Source of the DNA: an uncultured Eubacteriales bacterium
GTDB lineage: Bacteria; Bacillota; Clostridia; Oscillospirales; Oscillospiraceae
DNA: 8,258 nt
Assembly (NCBI GenBank): GCA_900549495.1
Contig: UROL01000081.1
Coordinates: 1-8,258 of the forward strand
Direction: 5' to 3'
A program made the position numbers and the translations under genes. This document shows positions 1 through 6,450 of the stretch, in pieces (the first letter of the stretch is position 1; each line of letters begins with the position of its first letter). The notes beneath the pieces are model-generated. The model searched no databases, was not told the origin of the DNA, and saw nothing but the letters and a program-made list of their open reading frames with translations.

Positions 1-29
1 CGGCAGCGTCAGATGTGTATAAGAGACAG
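1..29 (+). other. Nextera/Tn5 sequencing adapter (read-1 side), not genomic
   Basis: Bases 11-29 are exactly the 19-base Tn5 mosaic end (AGATGTGTATAAGAGACAG). Bases 1-10 (CGGCAGCGTC) are the tail of the standard Nextera read-1 adapter. Together they are the known tagmentation adapter lacking only its first four bases. This is library sequence; the organism's DNA starts at about base 30. Confidence 0.98.
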
Positions 30-370
30 GGGTCACAAAATGGAGCTTCCGTAAGCTGATGAATTACGCCATTGAGGGCATTATCGGCTTCTCAACCGCT
101 CCCCTGCGCCTGGCAACCTGGCTTGGCGGCGCAACCGGAATCGTTGCAACGCTGTACCTGGTGGTGGTGCTGCTGCAAAAGCTAATCTTTGGCATTGATG
201 TACCGGGCTACGCCACCATTGTGCTGCTGATTCTGTTCTTTGCCAGCGTCCAGCTGTTCTGCATTGGCATCATCGGAGAGTATGTGGGACGTTCCTTTGA
301 GCAGAGCAAAAACCGACCAATCTATATTGCAAAGGAAGTTTTGGCTCCCGAAGATAAAGAGAAGCAGTAA
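30..370 (+). CDS. Glycosyltransferase family 2 (GtrB/DPM1-like, membrane-anchored), C-terminal part only
   Basis: The reading frame is open from the first insert base, so the gene is cut by the library end. The ATG at 59 is an internal methionine, because the codons before it (32-58) read VTKWSFRKL, a conserved stretch of the family. What remains is the membrane tail. It has KWSFRKLMNYAIEGI and an FSTAPLR motif, a first hydrophobic helix (about 20 residues around GIVATLYLVVVLL), a second helix (ATIVLLILFFASVQLF), then the cytoplasmic motif GEYVGRSFEQSKNRPIY typical of polyprenyl-phosphate glycosyltransferases. Known members move a sugar from a nucleotide donor to undecaprenyl or dolichyl phosphate at the inner face of the membrane, for later use in glycan or cell-wall decoration. 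The catalytic GT-A domain lies outside the insert, so donor and acceptor cannot be judged. It converges on the - strand operon. Confidence 0.9.
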
Positions 371-390
371 CAGCCGAACAGTAGGAAACC

Positions 391-756
391 ATGGCCAACC
401 GGATTCAGGAAGTGGAAGATGCCCTTTGCGGCAACCTGGAAATGCAGGCGTTTATGGCGCCCATTCGCCGAAGTCCCATACTGCAAGAAGCGCTTCAGCA
501 ATTCATCCCGCCGTCTGCCATCTGTAACCCGTCCCATGCGTTCTGGAACAAGCTAAAGCGTTTCGGAACGTGGAAAGATGTTACCGCAATGCAGATATTG
601 GAGGATGACTATCGCCTTGGCTTCGGAAATTCCTTCACCGAGGATTTGAACACCCACAGCGTCCTTGGCCACATCTACTGTTATTGGTTTCCCCAGACGC
701 CATTGACCACAATTTACCTGGATGCACTGCTCCCCGTCAAGAGGACAATGAAATAA
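391..756 (+). CDS. Hypothetical protein, 121 residues, unrecognised
   Basis: This ORF starts 20 bases after the glycosyltransferase stop, on the same strand. A short AGGA (383-386) lies four bases before its ATG, which is a close, weak ribosome site. I do not recognise the family. The protein is soluble-looking, with no signal peptide or membrane helix. Its second half is rich in aromatic and acidic residues (LEDDYRLGFGNSFTEDLNTH, then HIYCYWFPQTP) and ends in a short basic tail (PVKRTMK). Spacing suggests co-transcription with the gene before it. The downstream gap is full of mobile-element debris, so the C-terminus may not be the ancestral one and the ORF could be a decayed or shortened gene. 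Reality as a coding sequence is likely but not certain; its function is unknown. Confidence 0.55.
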   Translation: MANRIQEVEDALCGNLEMQAFMAPIRRSPILQEALQQFIPPSAICNPSHAFWNKLKRFGTWKDVTAMQILEDDYRLGFGNSFTEDLNTHSVLGHIYCYWFPQTPLTTIYLDALLPVKRTMK

Positions 757-777
757 TATAAGAATTTTGTAGAGATG

Positions 778-805
778 CACAGCGTTGCGGCGCTGTGGGC
801 AACGC
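778..805. repeat. Two overlapping, mutually exclusive 7-bp hairpins
   Basis: CACAGCG (778-784) is a perfect inverted partner of CGCTGTG (791-797). GCGTTGC (782-788) is a perfect inverted partner of GCAACGC (799-805). The arms overlap, so a transcript could form only one at a time. No T-run follows on either strand, so neither is a convincing terminator. The element sits at the broken end of the IS3 transposase fragment and may be a rearrangement junction or chance. Confidence 0.5.
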
Positions 806-911
806 GAGACATACTCTGGGTCATCCCGGCAGCTTCCAGCTTGGCGTGGAAGGTGCGGCTCGTGTACTGAAATCCTCTGTCACTGTGGAACAGCGGGTGG
901 GCATCCGGATT
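795..911 (-). pseudogene. IS3-family (IS150-like) transposase OrfB fragment
   Basis: Read on the - strand, this stretch gives NPDAHPLFHSDRG followed by FQYTSRTFHAKLEAAGMTQS and MSRV, the central part of the DDE (rve) integrase core of IS3-family transposases. The Asp in HSDRG is the second catalytic acid. Intact relatives continue after MSRV with a C-I-D-N-G-P motif and then the catalytic Glu. Here the sequence turns into unrelated residues after MSRVAH, so the third acid is gone. Before the NPDA the match also stops within a few residues. Only about 38 codons of an enzyme of roughly 270-300 residues survive. No terminal inverted repeats or target duplication were recognised. It is a dead remnant and points to past mobile-element activity in this gap. 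Confidence 0.85.
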
Positions 912-953
912 GGTCTCTTCAGGCGATAATGGCCATGTACAGCGTGCCATCTC

Positions 954-1010
954 AAAAGAAAGACTCGTACAGGCTGGATACTACAGTATCCTTGACCGGT
1001 ACGAGTCTCT
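954..1010 (-). terminator. Terminator-like hairpin for the - strand operon, probably bidirectional
   Basis: AGACTCGTAC (961-970) pairs perfectly with GTACGAGTCT (999-1008). After one A/G mismatch the stem continues with GG (972-973) against CC (996-997), and an inner stem GGATAC/GTATCC (976-981/986-991) closes on a four-base TACA loop. On the - strand the stem is followed by TTCTTTT, a fair U-tract, and it lies 120 bases past the stop of the GH31 gene. On the + strand CTCTTTGCTT follows, which is weaker. Serving both convergent units would fit its position. An alternative is that it belonged to the target site or domain IV of the adjoining intron relic. Confidence 0.65.
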
Positions 1011-1026
1011 TTGCTTATGCGATTAA

Positions 1027-1093
1027 ACTGCTGTGTACCGAATGGAACACACGGCGGTGTGAGAAGTCGGGGCTATTTAACTCCCCACTTGAT
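1027..1093 (+). mobile_element. Probable 3' end of a group II intron (domains V and VI), truncated
   Basis: 1027-1058 folds like intron domain V. It has a nine-pair lower stem (1027-1035 with 1050-1058, two U-G wobbles), a two-base CA bulge (1048-1049), an upper stem with one A/A mismatch, and a GAAT loop (1040-1043). The primary sequence (GTGTACCGAATGG, then CGGCGGTGTGAGA) resembles from memory the domain V of common clostridial group II introns (ATACCGAACGG, then CGGTGGTGTGAGAGG). The catalytic triad position reads UGC instead of the usual CGC or AGC. A domain VI-like hairpin follows, with GGGG (1069-1072) pairing CCCC (1083-1086). A1087 sits where the branch-point A is expected, seven bases from an AT end at 1092-1093. 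No intron 5' end, domains I-III or reverse transcriptase is present, so it is a relic. Confidence 0.6.
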
Positions 1094-1130
1094 TATTGCT
1101 TCATTAGGGATACACTTCTGAATGGAATAG

Positions 1131-3182
1131 TTATTCAGCAATAGGCAATTTTGCATTATCCTTCAAGAACAGCGGAATGGTGTCAATGGGCGCAGCAGCA
1201 TCAATGGTCTGCCCACCCTCATAGATCTTTCCGTTCCATGCATCTGTCCAGGTGGAATCAGAGGGCAAATAAACCTTGCGACTTTCTACACCAGCCTCAA
1301 GTACGGGAGCAACCATAATATCGGGCCCAAACATATACTGATCATCCACATCCCAGGCCGCCTTGTCTTCCCTAAAGTCGAAGAACAACGGACGCATAAT
1401 CGGAATGCCTTTCTCATGGGTTAATTGCATTTGCTCACGAATGTAAGGACGAATACGCTCACGCAACAGCAGATATTTCTTCATAATCTGGAAGCAATCC
1501 TCACCATAACTCCACACTTCGTTATCAGCGCCAGACCCAAAAGCGCCAATACCGGAAATGAAATCGCCATCATACCCATACGCCGGATTACGATTGCCAT
1601 GCAGACGAAATACCGGGCAGAAGCAGCCATATGCAAACCAGCGCATCAGAAGCTCGTGAAATTTCGGATCAGAGATATCTGCACCATGGAAACCGCCAAT
1701 GTCCGTTGTCCACCAAGGAATACCCGCAACTGCCATATTCAAGCCTGCGCGAACCTGACGATTCAGACATTCAAACGTAGAATCGATGTCACCAGACCAG
1801 ACAAGTGCACCATACTTAGCACTACCAGCCCATGCACAACGGAGCAAGTTCATCGGATTCTCCATTCCCGCCTGTGCCATGCCATCATAGAAGGCCTTTG
1901 CATAGTACAGGGGATAGACATTGCCAACTTCCAAATCGGTACCCATATAGTAGCGATAATTGTCATAATCGTACACCGTGTATTCCGGCTCGGCTTCATC
2001 CAGCCAGAACAGGCGAACGCCCTTATCCCAATAGTTTTGCTTGCTCTTGCTCCATACGAATTGTCTGGTTCCGGGATTGGTTGGATCCATAAAGACTTCC
2101 TGTCCAAAGCACTGCATTGTCAGGCGGGCACCACGCTCAGTACGAACCAGATACCCCTTCTCCATCATTTCAGCAAAATTCTCAGACCGGTAATCCACGG
2201 TAGGCCAGATAGAAACCATAAGTTTGATGCCCATTTCGTCCAGCTCTTTGCACATACCCTCAACGTCAGGCCAGTACTCCGGATCAAACTTATACTCACC
2301 CTGCTGCGTCCAGTGGAAGAAATCCGCAACAATAACATCCATCGGAAGTCCCAATGCTTTATGCTTGCGCGCAACAGTCATCAGCTCTTCCTGCGTACGA
2401 TAGCGCAGCTTGCACTGCCAGAAGCCCATGCCATACTCAGGCATCATAGGTGCACGACCAGTTGCGCCGGTATAAATCTCTTCAATTTCTTTGGGGTCGT
2501 CAGAAGCAACGATCCAGTAATCAACCTCTTTGGTGCTATCGGTAATCCACTCAGTCCCATTCTTACCAAATATTACTTTGCCAATGGCCGGGTTATTCCA
2601 CAGGAAACCATAGCCTATATTAGAGATATAAAATGGGACAGATGCCTGGCTGTTGCGATGGCTCAATTCCAGCGTACAGCCCTTCTGATCCATGTACTTT
2701 TGCTGGTATTGACCCATACCGAATATCTTCTCGTCATCATTAGGCAAAAAGCGGCAAACTACATGCCAGTTATCGCCCTGCTCTCCCTTAAATTCGCGTG
2801 CCAGGTAATTCAAAGACATGCTTGGATCGTTCTTAAGTGTACGGCAATTCTCCTTCAGCAGAATTTTGCCCGACGCATTAAAGTAAGTGATGACACCATG
2901 AACATCAATGACTGCCTTGATATTTCCATTGACAATCTCAGCGTAAGATCTATTGCTCCCGGAATACATATTGGCAAGCGCCCCCACACCGCTGGGGGTA
3001 TCATCCATGCAAATCTTTACCTTTCCATCTTTGCACACAGGTTCTGTCAGAGCCCAATCTCTGCCGGTAAAAACCGCATTATGCGTAATACGTACACGAA
3101 GCGCATTCCTTCCCCAGGCTTCGATGCACACGGTTTCATTATCGTTTCTGTAAAAAAGTTTATTTTCCTTCTCGCAGAACAT
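1131..3182 (-). CDS. Glycoside hydrolase family 31, probable cytoplasmic alpha-xylosidase
   Basis: A 683-residue GH31 enzyme, predicted to be a retaining exo-glycosidase removing alpha-linked xylose or a similar non-reducing-end sugar. It shows an N-terminal beta-sandwich (to about 245, with FGMGQYQQKY at 154-163), the barrel entry PMMPEYGMGFW (245-255), the predicted nucleophile D395 in FWLDEAEPE, the predicted acid/base D465 in WSGD, and DIGGF (494-498) and RLHGN (526-530) in the active-site region. In E. coli YicI the pair after the active-site Asp is Cys-Phe, whereas alpha-glucosidases have Ile-Asp there. Here ADFFHW (286-291) keeps a hydrophobic pair, which favours xylose over glucose. 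YicI's Lys before the nucleophile is Trp393 here, so the substrate stays open. It is shorter than YicI (772). No signal peptide is seen, so it acts in the cytoplasm. The start is set by AAGGAGG seven bases upstream (3190-3196). It is the last gene of the operon, 58 bases after permease 2. Confidence 0.9.
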   Translation of the reverse strand: MFCEKENKLFYRNDNETVCIEAWGRNALRVRITHNAVFTGRDWALTEPVCKDGKVKICMDDTPSGVGALANMYSGSNRSYAEIVNGNIKAVIDVHGVITYFNASGKILLKENCRTLKNDPSMSLNYLAREFKGEQGDNWHVVCRFLPNDDEKIFGMGQYQQKYMDQKGCTLELSHRNSQASVPFYISNIGYGFLWNNPAIGKVIFGKNGTEWITDSTKEVDYWIVASDDPKEIEEIYTGATGRAPMMPEYGMGFWQCKLRYRTQEELMTVARKHKALGLPMDVIVADFFHWTQQGEYKFDPEYWPDVEGMCKELDEMGIKLMVSIWPTVDYRSENFAEMMEKGYLVRTERGARLTMQCFGQEVFMDPTNPGTRQFVWSKSKQNYWDKGVRLFWLDEAEPEYTVYDYDNYRYYMGTDLEVGNVYPLYYAKAFYDGMAQAGMENPMNLLRCAWAGSAKYGALVWSGDIDSTFECLNRQVRAGLNMAVAGIPWWTTDIGGFHGADISDPKFHELLMRWFAYGCFCPVFRLHGNRNPAYGYDGDFISGIGAFGSGADNEVWSYGEDCFQIMKKYLLLRERIRPYIREQMQLTHEKGIPIMRPLFFDFREDKAAWDVDDQYMFGPDIMVAPVLEAGVESRKVYLPSDSTWTDAWNGKIYEGGQTIDAAAPIDTIPLFLKDNAKLPIAE

Positions 3183-3240
3183 ACATAATCCTCCTTGTTT
3201 TTTGAATTTCCAGTATGTGTAAAAAGTACTTATTTATTTC

Positions 3241-4212
3241 TCAGAATGCAGATGTGGGGTTTCGTTCATTCTTAAATAGTGCAATCAACCGTGCAATATT
3301 CATCCTGTATGCAATAAAGCAAAGCAGGAACAACCCGATAACAACATTTTGAAGCCGGTAGTTCACACCCAGCGCTACCAGGCCGGAACTTACGATTGAA
3401 ATAGAAAATGCTCCAACAGCAGTACCAACTACAGGGTTACAGGAATTCAGATACAAACCAATCATTACAGCCATCATCGGGGTGAATGCAGCAGACATAG
3501 ATGACATACTGGTCGCAGCTCTCACGACCTGCTCATAGCCAACCTTGGAAAGCCCGGCAATTCCCGAAATCACACCCCCAACGATGTAAGTGAGAACCTT
3601 CAGCCGAACAGCTTTAATTCCCATAGACCGCGCAATCTTCTCATTGCCGCCAATTGCCTTGATCTGATAGCCAAATTTGGTATGGTTAAAAAGAATATAC
3701 ACGAGAATGAAGCACAGGATCACTGTGAAAAAAATTCCAGGTGATCTGCCAAAAACTGCAATATCATCGGTTACTACTACGCTGAAACTGTTTTGGTAGA
3801 TGGTAGACAGTGCTTCAAAAATCAAGAGAACAGCAAAGCCTGTAATAATCGACGGAATTTTCAATCCTGCAAAAATTGCCCCCGTCAAACCGGCCAATGC
3901 CAAAGATGCCAGCATCATGCCCAGGACAAAACCGGCAACACCAAACTTTTGAGACATCTGGATTGCAAACATTGCAGCCAGCAGGTAGCGGGAACCAACG
4001 CTGAAATCAAACAGTCCACAGGACATTCCGAAAACCATAGACCAGCCTACCAGCATATAGATAAAAGATTGCTTTATAAGTGACAGCATTGTGGATGCTT
4101 TCAAATACTGTTCCGGGCGCAAAATGCACATAATGGCATAGATGAGTACCGGAAGCGCAATGGTACTGAGTATGCGCTTTACAACGGTCAACGTCTGCTT
4201 CTTTTTATTCAT
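3241..4212 (-). CDS. Sugar ABC transporter permease 2 (RbsC/BPD_transp_2 type), divergent
   Basis: A 323-residue, strongly hydrophobic protein with about eight to ten membrane helices, of the CUT2 permease class. It has the family motif GLFDFSVGS (66-74; usual form G-x-D-L-S-V-G-S) and the cytoplasmic coupling region FGYQIKAIGGNEKIARSMGI (180-199) that docks on the ATPase. The late glycine-rich loop, normally IGG-S-x-x-GG-x-G, is replaced by MIGLYLNSCNPVVG (250-263), so this subunit is divergent. It would form the membrane channel with permease 1. A GAGG (4220-4223) seven bases before the ATG supports the start. The gene follows the binding-protein gene after an 86-base gap holding a strong hairpin, and precedes the GH31 gene. 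I am sure of the family; the substrate is inferred from context only. Confidence 0.9.
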   Translation of the reverse strand: MNKKKQTLTVVKRILSTIALPVLIYAIMCILRPEQYLKASTMLSLIKQSFIYMLVGWSMVFGMSCGLFDFSVGSRYLLAAMFAIQMSQKFGVAGFVLGMMLASLALAGLTGAIFAGLKIPSIITGFAVLLIFEALSTIYQNSFSVVVTDDIAVFGRSPGIFFTVILCFILVYILFNHTKFGYQIKAIGGNEKIARSMGIKAVRLKVLTYIVGGVISGIAGLSKVGYEQVVRAATSMSSMSAAFTPMMAVMIGLYLNSCNPVVGTAVGAFSISIVSSGLVALGVNYRLQNVVIGLFLLCFIAYRMNIARLIALFKNERNPTSAF

Positions 4213-4250
4213 ATCAATGCCTCAACTTCCTGTACAGATCTGTTCTATCT

Positions 4251-4283
4251 CGCCCATCAGGAGGCATCGCCTCCCGATGGGTG
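4251..4283 (-). promoter_or_regulatory. Intercistronic GC-rich hairpin after the binding-protein gene
   Basis: CCCATC (4253-4258) pairs with GATGGG (4276-4281). After one A/C mismatch, GGAGGC (4260-4265) pairs with GCCTCC (4269-4274) around a three-base ATC loop. Two further pairs (C-G and G-T) extend the base to 4251 and 4283. On the - strand transcript it lies 16 bases past the stop of the binding-protein gene. It is followed by CGAGATAGAAC rather than a U-run, so it is not a standard terminator. Such hairpins behind binding-protein genes, as in malE-malF, protect the upstream mRNA and raise binding-protein yield over permease. That role here is inference. Confidence 0.75.
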
Positions 4284-4298
4284 ATTAAATGAATGAGC

Positions 4299-5393
4299 TT
4301 ATGCCCCCTTACGAGCCATAATATCGGCGACGGACCATGCTGCAACACCCTTCTGGAAGGACTCCAAATTCATATCAGGGTTATGCGAAACCAGATACTG
4401 CTGCAGTTCCTCACTGGTGTATGCAGCACCCTGAGAAGCGTACTTAATGTATGCTTCGTAGTCTTCATAGCTGGACAGAGTCAGATAAGGAATCGTTACC
4501 AGGTATTTTTCCGCCGACAGAGGATTCCCCTCATAGGCATTGATAGCCATCAATGCGGAGAACGTACCCGTAACCATGTGGCCGCCATTGATAACAGCCA
4601 AATCGCCAGATTTCAGCATATCACCCATAGCATCGAAGTAATCATATGCGCCAATGTAGAATTCCTTAATCTTATTCTCTTTGAATGCCTCGGCAACTGC
4701 TGCCGCAGACTGACCTGCACCAGCCATGAATACAGAATTGGTTTCAGGATGTGCCATCAAGATGTTTGCGACAGCAGACTTGTAGTCGTCGGTGCTGGCG
4801 ATAATGGTATCTTCCACAATATTGATGTTGCCAGCTTCTTCAATGTACTTCAGTGCACCATCGCAACGCTCATCACACGTAGGTATACCAGAGCCATAAC
4901 GAATAATCACGACATCGGTTGCACCTTTTTCTGCCAGTGTTTTCATCATTTCATAGCCAGTACTCTTATTATCCTCTGCGGTGGAGCCAACATAATAAGG
5001 GTCATCTGCAATATATTCTGCAATTTCAGGATCTGCAATTGTAGTATCCCACATGGTCCAATAAACGCCATTTTCGCGGCACAAATCGGAAATCGTGGGA
5101 ACAGTGGATTCGCCGCAGTATGTGCAGAAGGAAATCATCTTACAGCCAGCAGAAATCAGGTTTTCAGCAGCCGCAACCTGTGCTTCAGGAGAAATAGCAG
5201 TGCCGTCCATAACAAACTCGCCGCCGGCGGCATCAACAGCCCACTTTACAGCTGCATTCAACGTGCGGCCATGTTCATCAGCTGTGCCCCAACTGATGAA
5301 GCCGTATTTGAAAGGTTTGCTCTCGGCTGATGCGACAATGGAAGTGCTCAGCAATAGGGTCAAAGCGAGAATCAGGGCCAATGACTTTTTCAT
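4299..5393 (-). CDS. Secreted sugar-binding protein of the ABC transporter (periplasmic-binding-protein type I fold)
   Basis: A 364-residue solute-binding protein of the RbsB/XylF-like class. It begins with a typical Sec signal peptide: basic MKK, a hydrophobic core (LALILALTLLL) and a signal peptidase I site ASA/ES after residue 23. There is no lipobox cysteine, so it is not predicted to be a lipoprotein. The mature part starts KPFKYGFISWGT, the first beta strand of the fold, followed by PEAQVAAAENLISAGC (69-84), where two-lobed sugar-binding proteins have their first lobe. The second lobe includes DVVIIRYGSG (160-169) and SVFMAGAGQSAAAVAEAF (220-237). The mature protein has six cysteines (84, 90, 93, 105, 173, 177). 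The start is supported by AGGAG (5403-5407) nine bases upstream. It lies between the two permease genes; its role is to capture the substrate and deliver it to them. The ligand cannot be read from the sequence. Confidence 0.9.
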   Translation of the reverse strand: MKKSLALILALTLLLSTSIVASAESKPFKYGFISWGTADEHGRTLNAAVKWAVDAAGGEFVMDGTAISPEAQVAAAENLISAGCKMISFCTYCGESTVPTISDLCRENGVYWTMWDTTIADPEIAEYIADDPYYVGSTAEDNKSTGYEMMKTLAEKGATDVVIIRYGSGIPTCDERCDGALKYIEEAGNINIVEDTIIASTDDYKSAVANILMAHPETNSVFMAGAGQSAAAVAEAFKENKIKEFYIGAYDYFDAMGDMLKSGDLAVINGGHMVTGTFSALMAINAYEGNPLSAEKYLVTIPYLTLSSYEDYEAYIKYASQGAAYTSEELQQYLVSHNPDMNLESFQKGVAAWSVADIMARKGA

Positions 5394-5453
5394 GATACAA
5401 AACTCCTTTTCTTGTTCTTGTTTTTATTTCGCAGCCGAAGGACGGCATTGAAA

Positions 5454-6437
5454 TCACTTAATGATGGTGTTAGAATCCCGTTTCGTGGAAACAGAGATGA
5501 TTACAAGGAATAGAATGCCCTTAACAAATTGCTGCCACTCACCACCATAGCCCGCTAGAACCATACCATTGTTTAAGGTGGTAACAATTAGTGTACCCAG
5601 GATGGCAGCCGAAATTTTAGATGAAGCACCGCCTGCCACAGACATACCGCCAAATACAATTGCAATAATCACATCGGTCGTCATTGTTTGGCCTGTAGTG
5701 GAAGACACACCACCAGTACGGAGCATCAACAAAAAAGCTGCCAAACCTGCTGCCAGACCGGTGAGCATATATCCCAAAACAATCATTAGATCCACGTTGA
5801 CACCCGACTGGCGGGCTGCCTCAGGAGAAACACCGATCGCCTTCATGTACTTTCCAAATCGCATATAGCGGAACAAGACAATCATCGCAGCAACATAAAG
5901 CACGCCCACTACGACAAAAATCTTTACTTCGTTCCACTTGCGCATAGAAAGAGGCATTGAAATACTGCCACCCTTAGAAGAGCAAATTGTTTGGGTTGCC
6001 GCCGTTAAAATAAACATCGTGCAAAGGCAAGCAATAAAACTCGGGAGCTTCAGCTTTGTAATTGCAAGGCCATTAATAGCTCCAATAAGCGCCCCAATAG
6101 CCAGAGCAGCCAGAATCCCCGCAGCGGGAGATATGGACTTGCAGAGGATCGTGCAAATTGAACAGCAGAAGCCGATGTTAGCACCCAGAGAAAAATCCAG
6201 ATTGCCGGTTGACATGATAAACACGGCAGCCAGTGATGCCAGCAACAGCGCAAAGCTCTGCTTAAAGATCAGCATTAGGTTTTTGGAGGTTACCAACTGG
6301 CCTTTAGTAACAATTCCAAAAAAGAGTACAAGAACTACAAGCCCCAGAAAACTGACGATCATATTAAAGAACTGCTTTAATTTCAGCTTTCGTTCTTCCG
6401 CTACAGTATTCAGGGACGTTTCTACTGTTTTCCCCAT
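5454..6437 (-). CDS. Sugar ABC transporter permease 1 (RbsC/BPD_transp_2 type)
   Basis: A membrane permease of 327 residues from the chosen start. It has a charged cytoplasmic N-terminus of about 20 residues, then roughly eight to ten hydrophobic helices. All class landmarks are present (positions from M1 of the longer frame): STGNLDFSLGA (78-88), the coupling loop FGKYMKAIGVSPEAARQSGV (196-215), and the canonical late loop FGGMSVAGG (264-272) followed by GTLIVTTLNNGMVL. It should form a heterodimeric channel with permease 2. The frame also has an ATG at 6441-6443, but that abuts the AAGGAGG with no spacing; the ATG at 6435-6437 has six bases of spacing and is preferred. It begins 11 bases after the ATPase stop codon and ends 60 bases before the binding-protein gene. 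Confidence 0.92.
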   Translation of the reverse strand: MGKTVETSLNTVAEERKLKLKQFFNMIVSFLGLVVLVLFFGIVTKGQLVTSKNLMLIFKQSFALLLASLAAVFIMSTGNLDFSLGANIGFCCSICTILCKSISPAAGILAALAIGALIGAINGLAITKLKLPSFIACLCTMFILTAATQTICSSKGGSISMPLSMRKWNEVKIFVVVGVLYVAAMIVLFRYMRFGKYMKAIGVSPEAARQSGVNVDLMIVLGYMLTGLAAGLAAFLLMLRTGGVSSTTGQTMTTDVIIAIVFGGMSVAGGASSKISAAILGTLIVTTLNNGMVLAGYGGEWQQFVKGILFLVIISVSTKRDSNTIIK

Positions 6438-6443
6438 AGCCAT

Positions 6444-6450
6444 CCTCCTT
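6444..6450 (-). promoter_or_regulatory. Ribosome binding site overlapping the ATPase stop codon; decides permease 1 start
   Basis: On the - strand AAGGAGG occupies 6450-6444, and its first two bases are the last two of the ATPase TAA stop (6451-6449). It lies directly against one ATG (6443) and six bases before the next (6437), so the second is the likely start. The overlap suggests translational coupling of ATPase and permease. Confidence 0.8.

Noticed and set aside
11..29. Tn5/IS50 mosaic end as a natural transposon insertion
   Set aside because: The flanking bases are the synthetic Nextera adapter arms at both ends, so this is library preparation and not biology.
785..1144. 119-codon + strand frame across the gap
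   Set aside because: It spans the antisense of the IS3 fragment, a terminator-like hairpin and the intron relic, so it is not a gene.
1425..3188. 587-codon open frame on the + strand opposite the GH31 gene
   Set aside because: It is fully antisense to a gene with clear GH31 catalytic motifs. Its translation is rich in Ile, His, Arg and Cys, shows no domain, and looks like a codon-bias shadow.
4234..4243. Perfect 10-base palindrome ACAGATCTGT before permease 2
   Set aside because: It is short, with no loop and no extension on either side, and lies inside an operon. It could easily be chance.
4293..5330. 345-codon open frame on the + strand opposite the binding-protein gene
   Set aside because: It is antisense to a well-supported secreted protein. 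The composition (many Cys, Ile, Arg) is shadow-like, and no known motif is seen.
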